From Xanthostigma xanthostigma (Eukaryota > Arthropoda > Insecta > Raphidioptera > Raphidiidae), in NCBI GenBank assembly GCA_963575645.1, contig OY754473.1, positions 9,362,001 to 9,426,000 of the forward strand: a stretch of DNA of 64,000 nucleotides, given 5' to 3'. Positions 54,543 through 63,042 of the stretch are shown piece by piece. The position numbers were made by a program, and so were the translations under genes. Position 1 is the first letter of the stretch. Each line of letters begins with the position of its first letter. The notes below the pieces were generated by a model. That model was not told the origin of the DNA, searched no databases, and worked only from the letters and a program-made list of their open reading frames with translations.

Positions 54543-55556
54543 TTAATTTCTGTATTCTTCGCCTGTAGTATCATCTTCATTTAGCGTTTTTCCTATTTCT
54601 TCTCTTGTATTTTTTCTGTGTTCTTCTCCTGTAATAACATCTTCGTTTAACATTTTTCCTATTTTCTCTATTGTGGGTTCGGGTGAGGGGCATTCGACAG
54701 AATCGCTTGAATTGCTTTCGTTATCTGAGGAAGGTTCTGCAATCTCTTCTTCTGAAGTATCCGTCGTCAATTCAATATCTTCCAGATGAGTTAAGTTTAC
54801 CGGTTGTAAGTTTAAAACCACGTTTTCTGCAAGTCTTTCTTCATTTTTGGATGTTTCATCTCCTTTTGAGTTTTGACTCATTGTATCCTTGTTCTGAACT
54901 GTATGTCTTCCTGAGGCGATAGTAGCCCAGTTTGCTGGTTGCTGGTTTTCTGATATGGGTATCTGCACCGGCTTTTTTTGTTTGAAACAATCAGCACGTA
55001 GATGGTCTAGGGCTCCGCAAAGCGAGCAAGTTTTGGGTTGTCCGTTATACAAAACTAGAGTTCGAAAGTGTTCTATAAAGACACATGATGGTATGTGTTT
55101 CTTCAACTCGATCTTTACTTGTCGAACACCGTTGGGAACTTTATAATGATGCTGTCCTTGCCAGACTTCGTTAGTCACTGACAGCACATCACCAAATTTT
55201 TTTAAAGCCTTTGACACTTCAAACGCGGTGACTTCGAAGGGTAAATTGAATATTCTCACTGTTTGCACGCCGGATCCTGCTAGAGATAGACGAATATGTG
55301 TGACGCTTTTGTCACTGTAGAAAAATTGAATTTGTTCGGGGAATGCTTGTAGTAAATCACTGCACACTTCTTCGTTTATTAATTGTATATAGACAGCGCG
55401 TTGATAAGAATCAATTTGTATTCCTGCTATGACGTTTTCTTCTATTTTTAGGTGTTCGAAAATCCAGTCGTGAATTTCTATTGATTGCGGTTTTTTGCAG
55501 TTTTGTTCGAATTGACATTTGACAGTATTTTTCCTATATTTATTTACGTAATCCAT
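54543..55556 (-). CDS. LINE ORF1 RNA-binding protein
   Basis: An intact frame of 337 residues. Residues about 40-165 look like an RNA-recognition fold (FPEQIQFFYSDKSVTHIRLS, VRIFNLPFEVTAFEVSKAL), then a CX2CX4HX4C knuckle (CSLCGALDHLRADC), and an acidic/Ser-rich C-terminus in which ENVITGEEHRKNTREEIGK-like segments repeat (IGKMLNEDVITGEEHRKN, IGKTLNEDDTTGEEYRN). The protein would coat LINE RNA. It is 68 bases upstream of ORF2 on the same strand. Confidence 0.88.
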   Translation of the reverse strand: MDYVNKYRKNTVKCQFEQNCKKPQSIEIHDWIFEHLKIEENVIAGIQIDSYQRAVYIQLINEEVCSDLLQAFPEQIQFFYSDKSVTHIRLSLAGSGVQTVRIFNLPFEVTAFEVSKALKKFGDVLSVTNEVWQGQHHYKVPNGVRQVKIELKKHIPSCVFIEHFRTLVLYNGQPKTCSLCGALDHLRADCFKQKKPVQIPISENQQPANWATIASGRHTVQNKDTMSQNSKGDETSKNEERLAENVVLNLQPVNLTHLEDIELTTDTSEEEIAEPSSDNESNSSDSVECPSPEPTIEKIGKMLNEDVITGEEHRKNTREEIGKTLNEDDTTGEEYRN

Positions 55557-55707
55557 TTTTCTTAATTCTTTTCACAAAACACTTGAAAAAATTGGGAATT
55601 AGCACTGCACCACAGAGCGTGGGCACTGCCAAAAAACGCGCACTTTTTATTTTTTCCGCACCAGTAAATAAACACGTCTGTACTCATTCACTGCTAATGA
55701 CGAACTG

Positions 55708-55736
55708 TTTTTTTTTTTTTTTTTTTTTTTTTTTTT
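55708..55736 (-). repeat. 29-bp A-run (plus-strand T-run) at the LINE 5' junction
   Basis: TTGTATG is followed on the minus strand by 29 A residues and then the LINE 5' end. Since the virus-like frame resumes after the LINE tail, the run is best read as the expanded target A-tract of the insertion. Confidence 0.7.
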
Positions 55737-56660
55737 CATACAAGACACCTAAGTCCTCATCATCCAGTTCCACATCACCCCTATTGCTGATAAGATGGCC
55801 TCGAACCTCCTCAGTTGATGTCTCTATAAAGTTCCGAGCGACCAGAGCTCTTGCCAAGTGCACATGAGCAGGATTTTCCTTCGATAACTTCTCCACCCTA
55901 CTCAAAAAGCGTTGATTCTTATATTCGGTTAGGTTCCTTTTTAATGATTCCAGGTCATTGGAAGATAGTGTAACATAATCATTGTTTAAAAGATTAAAGT
56001 TAAGATCAGGGACAGGAAGGCTCCAGGTGACAGGTCGATCAGAAACCTCCCTCGTGCAGGTCTCACAGTCAGATATTAGAACCCATCCTGTGACCGCGGG
56101 AGTTGGATTCTGGTACCCTCTAAATTCATATGTGTACATTGTCATCGTTATCATATGTGCTCTGATAAGGCCGAAGTTGATAGTATAATCTCCTCCTCGG
56201 GTCTTTGTGATCGGGTCGGTGCGAGTTGTTGATGTCAAGAAGGTTGACCTGTTGCTGAAATCATTCGGACCCACTACCGGCGACCAATGATTCGTTGGAA
56301 CCCGGTGAGTAATAGATCCTGAGGTGTATTTGTAGGTGGCTATCTTGAGTAATTCTGGGTCGATCCCTGTCAGTGATTCTAAGTTCTTGTCGATGAACTC
56401 TTCACATTGGGGACCTAGTGCAGACATCATCGAGTAAACTTTAAGTAGTTTGCATAAGCGCCTTAATCCCGGTGAAGTGTTTGACAACTCTAGGTCAGGA
56501 GCGAATAGTTTCATATGAGTATGGTTTCCAATTGGTTCGAACTCATTTATTTGTTCGACTTCTTCAGCCTGCTATTGTTCTTCAAGCAACGGGTGGGAGT
56601 TTCCCCCTTTATATTCTTAATCTTCTACCTCCACTGGAGGTAAAACTTCTTTGATTTCTA
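55737..56660 (-). pseudogene. Unrecognised virus-like reading frame, cut by the LINE
   Basis: Open for about 260 codons from 56514 to 55737, and upstream to 56660 with two stops (near 56625 and 56575). It has YKYTSGSITHRVPTNHW, TRGGDYTINFGLIRAHMITM, VLISDCETCTREVSD and an acidic end (VELDDEDLG). GS-x-THR followed by an RGG-x-DYT-x-x-F block and a Cys pair resembles the capping region of mononegavirus-type L proteins. The closely spaced second frame at 51009 fits a dsRNA-virus layout better. I cannot decide, and a host gene is not excluded. Base composition is less AT-rich than the flanks. Confidence 0.42.
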
Positions 56661-56821
56661 CTTAATTCCCGTGATTTTACTATATCCCAGCTAATTTTTA
56701 ACAGTTATTGGCGTCTAATTTTTAATAACTCCCATTATTTTTTTTATCTTATTAATTTTGCTACTCTCCAATAATTTTAATTTATCCCATCTAATTTTTA
56801 TTGATCCCACCATTGGCAGTC

Positions 56822-56893
56822 ATTTGGCGCGAGCCACGGGTGTCTGTGGACTCAGAACCGATTTGGCGTGGCCGAAACCGCGCCAAAAAGGGG
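56822..56893. repeat. Dispersed repeat R2, copy 2
   Basis: Matches 45196-45300 (CGCGAGCCACGGGTG, CAGAACCGATTTGGCGTGGC, CGCGCCAAAAAGG), with about 8 extra bases after GGGTG. It ends directly at a pogo-type end (TA 56894-56895). Confidence 0.62.
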
Positions 56894-56895
56894 TA

Positions 56896-57370
56896 GGGGA
56901 AGTATAAGTATGCCTTAACGAATTATGTAAATAACTCATTGAATTTTTTTTTTAGATTTTCGATTACACATAGTTAATGTTACTTACATGTAGTATGCAT
57001 TCTTATGCATATTTGCAGTATAAATCTAAAAACAAATGAATGACAACATTTTTTAAAAAATTTGGCCAATGGTGCCATCATAAGCGCACATGTGTCCTAC
57101 GATGGCATATAGCTGAAAATAAAATAAAATCAATATTTACATTTGTTTATTAAAAAAAAATAGCATTTTCATTACAAAAATATAAAAAATATACCTACAT
57201 GTAAAAGTGAAACAAAACTTTATTTACATTCTTTGGCATTTACAAAATATAAATTCTTAATACAAAAATATAAATTTTATATGCACAATTCACATACAAA
57301 TTGTTTGGATTTAGGATTTGCTCTAACAATAACCAGATGCTCAACCTTGGGAGAGACAAGTAAAGGCACA
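56896..57370 (-). mobile_element. pogo-H 3' end and finger remnant
   Basis: TA at 56894-56895 precedes GGGGAAGTATAAGTATGCC. Further in, GGTGCCATCATA and GATGGCATATA form an inverted pair. At about 57278-57370 the minus strand reads PKVEHLVIVRANPKSKQFVC followed by ELC, which resembles the last Cys pair of pogo tail fingers. The DDE part is absent. 57400-57720 holds no recognisable gene. Confidence 0.42.
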
Positions 57371-57729
57371 TACTTTTGAATCGTTACGGCCGTGCAATAA
57401 TAGGAGACTTTCAGGATTGATCTAATAATACTAACAAAAGAACAACCTGCAACGCTGCTTTTTGGTGCTGGCCCCTTTATTTTTTATTATTTTATTTAAG
57501 TACTACACTTTCTGTTCAGAATTGTGTATTAGAAATTTGGCGTTATTACAGTTATATTTAATTAGAAAACCCAAAAAACTCAGTTTTTTTGGGGGACTGT
57601 AAGATTGGCCTACTTTTGAGAGTAAGTCCGATAATATAATATGACAATGTTTTAAAGTTGTCAAAATTAGACTTCATTCATTTTTGATAACGGTTTTTTA
57701 AAGGAGTACTTTGTCAATTTATTACGAGA

Positions 57730-57890
57730 GTTAAAAATGTCAAATAGGTTATTAAAAATTAATAGAAGTGCCCTCAGACTCTTCAAACTCAGGACATTTG
57801 AAATCGTCTTCTAGGAAATTTAGAGCATCACTTAAGCTCTTACTAATTGTCTGAGGTGCCAAACGGACTTTCTTCATCTTCTCACTTTTA
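57730..57890 (-). pseudogene. P-element transposase, fragment downstream of the insertion
   Basis: The minus strand reads KMKKVRLAPQTISKSLSDAL and NFLEDDFKCPEFE, which continues the P-element/THAP9 block HIQW...KMKVKLAAQT...S...AL. The upstream part is at 59038-59216. A 1.13-kb element separates them. Confidence 0.75.
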
Positions 57891-57904
57891 GACTAAGATC
57901 CCAG

Positions 57905-59037
57905 AGCTCCCAGACGTATTTTATTTTGTGAAAGACAAAATTTGGGGCTTTTAATAGTGTTCCAGCACACCTGCAAAGTTGGTAGACGACCGATTTATAG
58001 GTACCAGGTGAGAAATGTAAGTTGATTTTTATATATACATATTCCATAAAATATTAAAAAATAATATTCAACATTGCCAGACACTTCCGCCGACCATAAC
58101 TTGCAACGGTATGTCTTTTATGATGGTCTAAAAAACTATGTTGCAACGGATCACTGCCTTTCGTCGGCCGGGAGCGGCTCGCCGGAAGCCAGGGTACGAT
58201 GCAGTGATTTACAAGATACTTAAAAGAAAGAATAAACCAGCGTGTTTTCGAACTGAAAGGATCAGTGTTTATTTGTTATTAATATATTTACAAAACAAAT
58301 AGACATAGGCGAGTACAAATTTCAATAAATTACCATCATTTAGCAAAAGAAAATAAATATATCTCTCAAAATTATGGGGTAATACGCCCCTTTAAACGGT
58401 TAGGGATGTACGGTCAGGATTCCTGGCGAACGGCGCACGGCCCGCGGCGCACACTCGTCAGGGGAGAATTTCTCGGGAGCGGCGAGACGAAATCAGCGAA
58501 CAGCGATTTCTTACTGGGAGTCTTGCGACTCCCAACGTTAGTTGTCTGGATCGGTACCGGTGGCCCTCTCGAACTGGGAACAAACCTGTTCCCAACACCA
58601 GGCGGACGGGATAACGGTGTAGATCGGAATCGGTTGACACGGCAGGCGTAGACAACGGTACCTTGAGAGTTTGGTGAGGCCTATCGCTCTCAAGGTGGAC
58701 CCAGTCGCAATAGCTTGGTCGATTCTGTCGGTGTCTCTAATACCTTTTCACTACACAACGGTGCCGCGGCTGTAGCGAGAACTATTTTTATTTGTCACAA
58801 GTTTTATTTTTTATTTTTCAAAATGTTCAGAAATTAGTTACTGTCACTCGGTATTCACGTTTAAAACCGAACACTCTCGACACTGTTTGATTTAAAAGTT
58901 ATTGCAATTGCACTAGTGACAATTCATTTCTTGCTATCGTCACAAACTTCTGCCAGATGCTAATAAAGCTCCCAAAAAAAATTACTACTCAAAGCCCCAC
59001 ATTTTGTCTTTCACAAAATAAAATACGTCTGGGAGCT
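57905..59037. mobile_element. 1,133-bp element with 47-bp inverted ends, GC-rich core, inserted in the P element
   Basis: AGCTCCCAGACGTATTTTAT at 57905 begins a 47-bp end that is inverted at 58991-59037 with a single mismatch. The core around 58140-58760 is markedly GC-richer than the window and has small inverted blocks (GGGAGTCTTGCGACTCCC, CTGGGAACAAACCTGTTCCC at about 58519 and 58574; CCTTGAGAG/CTCTCAAGG at about 58661 and 58688). There is no recognisable protein. Flanking P-element codons show it is an insertion. I could not settle the target duplication. The superfamily is unknown. Confidence 0.75.
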
Positions 59038-59460
59038 TCTAGATCTTGGACCATTTGCCATTGAAGGTGCCTCATCCTTATTTTTGTAGCATCATGCAGT
59101 CCTTCTAAATTTTGTCTTTCAACTAATTGGGTAATGTAACTCCATTTTATACTCGTTTTTTCCATGTCAATAATTTTTGTTTGGTTAGCTAAACAGTTTC
59201 TAACAAGTTTAAACATGTGACATGGATAAAAAAAATTAGATCTCTTGATACAGGATGGTCAAATTTTGTTTGCAAATTGAGGAGGTTCGAGAAATAGGCC
59301 CCTAGCTTTTCGCACATTGAAATATTTGATGATGCTCCTTCAAAAAATATAAACCTAACCTTAAATCGGAAACTAGAATAAAACAATTTTTTACTTACGT
59401 AATGATTCCTCTTGTACTTTATCCTTGGACAACATTGCCAATATTTTGGCACTCCGGCAG
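59038..59460 (-). pseudogene. P-element (THAP9-like) transposase, N-terminal and middle fragments
   Basis: 59189-59340 reads EGASSNISMCEKLGAYFSNL and DHPVSRD...IFFIHVTCLNLL; 59038-59216 reads FKLVRNCLANQTKIIDMEKT, IKWSYITQLVERQNLEGLHD and IRMRHLQWQM. These are the GTP-binding/insertion-domain blocks of P-element transposases (GA-x-N...CEKLG, HM-x-KL-x-RN, W-Y...L...Q...EGL). At about 59406-59455 KYWQCCPRIKYKRNHY followed by GTAAGT may be the first exon of a THAP finger with its splice donor. Most of the protein is missing. Confidence 0.8.
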
Positions 59461-59554
59461 TTCATTTTTATTTGGTAACTTTTTTTAAATTAGAAAACTC
59501 GCATTTTATAAACACGAACCTTTCACCTGTCATGTGTAATTACTAACGGGTACT

Positions 59555-59820
59555 AAGTCACTTGGTGCAATGTTCTTTAACATGTTCAATATCAAACAAC
59601 TACAAGCAGAACGCACTAAGTGACTTAATGTGTTTTGCTTGTATTAATTCCCAGCAAAATGATTTTAGTTCATTTCGTCTATTGCTGTAAATCTATTTTT
59701 AGTACACCTGGGACTTAGTGCGTTTTAGCAGTATATAGTGATCAAAAAGTTGATGTTAGAACCGATGAAAACGCATTTTGTCAAATTGTTGATTTAGTGC
59801 CTTTTGGTTGTAACCCCACG
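59555..59820. repeat. Clustered ACTTAGTGCG words in both orientations
   Basis: TAAGTCACTTGGTGC (about 59555) and GCACTAAGTGACTTA (about 59610) are inverted with one mismatch; ACTTAGTGCGTTTT (about 59712) and ATTTAGTGCCTTTT (about 59791) follow. This resembles the subterminal repeats of a transposon end. No gene is visible in 59461-59920. Confidence 0.5.
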
Positions 59821-59924
59821 ATTTAATGTAGGATTAAAAATCGTAATTAATAATTAATTAATGATTTCCAGTTATTTTTGAATAATTCTTCTATCAACTT
59901 CGTAATCATCCAGCGTTTTATTAT

Positions 59925-60640
59925 TCATATTTGTATTTTGTGATCAACGTTTAATAATTTATAAGTATAATAACCAGATAGAAATAAAATTCCAATAAAC
60001 TTTTTTAGATGAGTAATTGTTACAGAAAAATCTTGGACGTTTCTGTCATTGGCATATTTCATGGAAAATTTCTTTATATCATTTAGTAAATTATCATCAA
60101 ATAACATGCAAAATATATCTAATGCAGATTTGTCTGCCAATAAGTTTTTGAGATGTTCTTTGTCTGTAAGTTCAGTAGAACTGGGCAATTTGCTGTATAC
60201 TGGATCAGTTTGCAACACGTTTACTACATGAAAGTTTGTTTTTTTTTCTTTTTAGAAGCCGGTTTACTAGTTGACGATTGACAGTTGATGTTATTAGAAG
60301 AATGTGATTCACTAGTGGACGACGTGACACTAACAGTATCTGTTTGCTGTATGGAATCAGAAGCTCAAAAGAACTACCTATGCTTTTTGTGATACTGTCT
60401 CCTAAAAATAATATAATATTTACTTCAACTTACTAATAAATGTACAAACAATGTAACAATCTACCTTTCTACTCATTTTCGCCAATGTCTTCTTCATCTG
60501 TAAGTTCATTCACGTCTGGTAGTATAATAACAGCGTCAATTTCGTTTTCTGAATTCAAATCTTCAATTATAGCCTCAAGTTCTTTTACAGTCAGAGGTCG
60601 ATGGTGATCATAATATTCTTTACACTTATTTTTATCAGAC
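59925..60640 (-). pseudogene. piggyBac-D transposase, N-terminal exons
   Basis: 60469-60640 starts MSDKNKCKEYYDHHRPLTVK and has EIDAVIILPDVNELTDEEDI, the acidic N-terminal signature of PGBD2/3-like proteins. 59925-60218 has LDIFCMLFDDNLLNDIKKFS and LKKFIGILFLSGYYTYK, the helical region after it. Between them, about 60240-60470, a Ser-rich linker is disrupted. The catalytic core is absent. An intron between the parts is possible (TTTAG near 60410). Confidence 0.75.
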
Positions 60641-60780
60641 ATTTTATTGTCAAATGTACACAAAACACTGTCACTACTTTTAATTCGATAATCAAATACG
60701 AATTCAACAAAGTACCTACTTGATAATATAGTAAGTACATTCGGTTGTTATGATCCCGTCGTCAGTAGTGTAAATATTAC

Positions 60781-61517
60781 CACTGGCGACAAAGGTCATA
60801 CGTCGTGGAAGAGTGCATTTGCCACAGATACCACCGCTTGTTATCAGCGTGGTATTCACCATTGTTGCATAATCATAGCTGTGGTATTACACCCCCACCA
60901 CGAACGTTTGTGAGTTCTTTTATCTGAGAGACTTCAGGGGTTATTATTTGATTGAGTCATAGGTTACATTGAGTAAAACCATTTTATAATCATTAACAAA
61001 GTTTTAATAATAAACAAGAAAAATAATAATAATACATTTGTTTGTTTTACACTAAATACATCAAAGTTACAAAGTAAACATGTTGACTTCTCCTCCCTTC
61101 TATAGGCACTCGTTTGTAAGTCGCGATTACATCATTCACTAGTTTAAAATGATTTTTCGTACTAACTTACTGTTAGGTACTAACAGTCATTTGACTAACT
61201 TTATCAGTACTGACCAACGTCTGACTGACTTTTCGTACTGCCCTTTTAATATTGACTGACTGATTGATCTCGAGCTGGGTGTTTTATTTGTATTTATATC
61301 TTTGATCCCCCTCTTGAATATTTAGGGTGACAAAGGATCGTCTCAGTATCTGCTCGTTCCCACAGTTTCAGTGAGAATATTAAATTTAAGTGTCGCAATT
61401 TATCAGCTATTGACAGGTTGCATTTAAGTAAGGCTTTTGACAGTCTCTTGATATATTGTTTACTTTAAGTATGTTAAAGGAAACGAAAATAATAAAAATC
61501 ACATAAAATTTCAGATT
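60781..61517 (+). repeat. Dispersed repeat R1, copy 2
   Basis: The same sequence as 9069-9745, same orientation, about 60 bp longer through small insertions (ATTGAGTCATAGG, extra CTAACAGT words). Its right edge, CAGATTG, lies against pogo-I coding DNA. See copy 1. Confidence 0.8.
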
Positions 61518-61554
61518 GAAAATGCAATAGGGTGGTAAAAATTGTTCTTCTGCC
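61518..61554 (-). pseudogene. pogo-I DDE transposase, short left piece
   Basis: The minus strand reads AEEQFLPPYCIFN, which follows directly on VIACV at 62538 when the TTAA-flanked element between is removed. The rest is lost into repeat R1. Confidence 0.7.
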
Positions 61555-61558
61555 TTAA

Positions 61559-62533
61559 CCCATTTCACGCCGACCCCCCAAGACATTTTTGTATCAAATT
61601 TATTTTCATATATTTGTTGTATAATACTTCTGTAAGTATGTGTACAAAATTTAAAAAAAAAATTTCTCATAGAACCTGAGAAAAAAAATGTTGCGAAAAC
61701 GCAACTTCAGCAGGAAACATGTATTAAATTTGCAACTTTCACAATGTATTTCGAGTTGTCCTGATACATCTCGAGGTGCCTGTGCCCAATTTGAATCAAG
61801 AGCGTTGTCGTCAAAAAATTCCTCATCCGTCAATTCATCAACTCTGTCAGGAGGTAAAACAACAACATCAACATCTTCACCCAATGAATTTTCATTTTCT
61901 AAGATGTTTTGTATTTCTTCAACTGTCAATCCACGAATTCTTTTTAGTCCAGACATTATTCACAAAAATCAAATACACATAACTCAACAACACTTTTTTC
62001 ACTTCTGATAAATAGATGTTACAGTTACACTGTTGTCGTAAGAATCAAATACACATAACTCAACAACACTTTGTTACAGTCTCATTTCACTTCTGATAAA
62101 TAATTATTGTTACACTGTTGTCCTAAGATAGCATATAAAGTAAACACATTCCGCTGAAGTTGCGAAAACGCAACATTATTTTTAACGACATTTTTGTCAT
62201 TGTCAAAATATTTGTTTTATTATTTTTTTCATTACCCCCCTCAAATATAAATCTATTTAAAAAGCGCAAACCATTATTTGCAGAAAAAATCCATCCTAAC
62301 CTATTTGAAAAAAATAATCATTGTTGGCATTTTATAATTGCTCAAAAAGCTGTTTTTTATACAACAAGCATTATTGTACCAAATAAGTTGAAAATAAAAT
62401 TTTATCATTTTTCAATATATTATTATATGTTCTTTAAGCACTAACTATTATTTAATTTCTTTTTTTTTGATTTTCCTTAAAAAAAAATTCAAAAAGAAAA
62501 TGTTGCGTTTTCGCAACTTCAGCGGGATATGGG
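61559..62533 (-). mobile_element. piggyBac-E: 975-bp piggyBac deletion derivative
   Basis: TTAA at 61555-61558 and 62534-62537. The ends CCCATTTCACGCCG and CCCATATCCCGCTG (read inwards) agree at 11 of 14 positions. Inside, the word GTTGCGAAAACGCAACTTCAGC occurs at about 61691, and its inverted form near 62152 and 62503, each itself a small hairpin. It keeps only the transposase N-terminus. The host pogo-I frame rejoins exactly across one TTAA. Confidence 0.88.
61745..61956 (-). pseudogene. piggyBac-E transposase N-terminal exon
   Basis: ATG at 61956: MSGLKRIRGLTVEEIQNILE, then GEDVDVVVLPPDRVDELTDE and APRDVSGQLEIH, the acidic N-terminus of PGBD2/3-like transposases. The helical and catalytic domains are deleted, so any transposition would need a transposase from elsewhere. 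Confidence 0.82.
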
Positions 62534-62720
62534 TTAACACAAGCGATTACAGATATTATTTCAGCTTTTTTTTGCATTTGTGATGCAATTTACAGTTTTT
62601 GCTCCTTTACTAGCAATAACTTTGCCTGGGTTATTATTTAGATGCAATCCTGTTTCATCAAGATTAAAAAATTTTCTGGGAGTTTCGGTTAAATCGTTTT
62701 CCATTAAAATTTCTCGCAGA
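62534..62720 (-). pseudogene. pogo-I DDE transposase, right piece
   Basis: The minus strand reads NLDETGLHLNNNPGKVIASK, with the first catalytic Asp, then GAKTVNCITNAKKAEIISVI and ACV up to TTAA. It is closest to pogo-A here (NVDETGLQLNNKPGHVIASK). The N-terminal domain is missing; from about 62730 the sequence is unrelated. Confidence 0.82.
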
Positions 62721-62760
62721 AGCTTAAGGCGGGTGCGGGGGGTACACTATGCAGGCAGGC

Positions 62761-62858
62761 ACAGAAATGACTTTTGTTCACTGTGGGAAGGAATACACAA
62801 AAATAACGGCACAGAAATGACTTTTATTTACTGCGAATATGAATACAGGAAAATAATT
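62761..62858. repeat. Two-copy ~50-bp direct repeat
   Basis: CACAGAAATGACTTTTGTTCACTG... and CACAGAAATGACTTTTATTTACTG... follow each other at about 51-bp spacing, each ending in GAATACA-(A/G)-(A/G)AAAATAA-like DNA. The rest of 62859-62970 has no gene; CACGCGCGCGCGG is a small GC patch. Confidence 0.6.
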
Positions 62859-62989
62859 ATTCGACAATTAATATGAAATGCGCCACACGCGCGCGCGGAC
62901 TGTTGTCAAGTCAGTCGCCGCATTCGAACGCAAAATCTGTTTTGGTATTATTTATGTACCTACCTAGTTAACTATTCAAATAATTTGCT

Positions 62990-63042
62990 TTTTCGCGGCC
63001 CGCACGCATAGCGGCCGCGGGCCGCAGTTTGACGACCACGGT
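62990..63042. repeat. Possible hAT end within the multicopy gene
   Basis: On the minus strand GTGGTCGTCAAACTGCGGCC followed by CGCGGCCGCTATGCGTGCGGGCCGCG: a start and GC-rich palindrome typical of hAT ends. It truncates the exon at 63043. Confidence 0.45.

Larger units (their letters stand above)
51110..55707 (-). mobile_element. L1/Tx1-like LINE, ~4.6 kb, nearly full length
   Basis: A short A-tail (plus-strand T-run 51110-51119) marks the 3' end. The 5' end lies at about 55707 next to a 29-T run. It has a 5' leader of roughly 150 bp, ORF1 (54543-55556), ORF2 in two frames (52373-54475 and 51367-52413) and a 3' untranslated region of about 250 bp. The element is unusually complete for this window. 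Its insertion site is an A-run in the virus-like frame. Confidence 0.9.

Noticed and set aside
55708..55736. Template-switch chimera: viral mRNA poly(A) joined to the LINE 5' end
   Set aside because: The layout looked like one, and TATGAAAA recalls a mononegavirus gene end, but a matching acidic frame resumes after the LINE tail at 51109, so insertion of the LINE into an existing A-run is simpler.
58406..58655. Overlapping frames in the GC-rich core of the 1.13-kb element
   Set aside because: Open frames on both strands at the same place, as expected from high GC; no motif.
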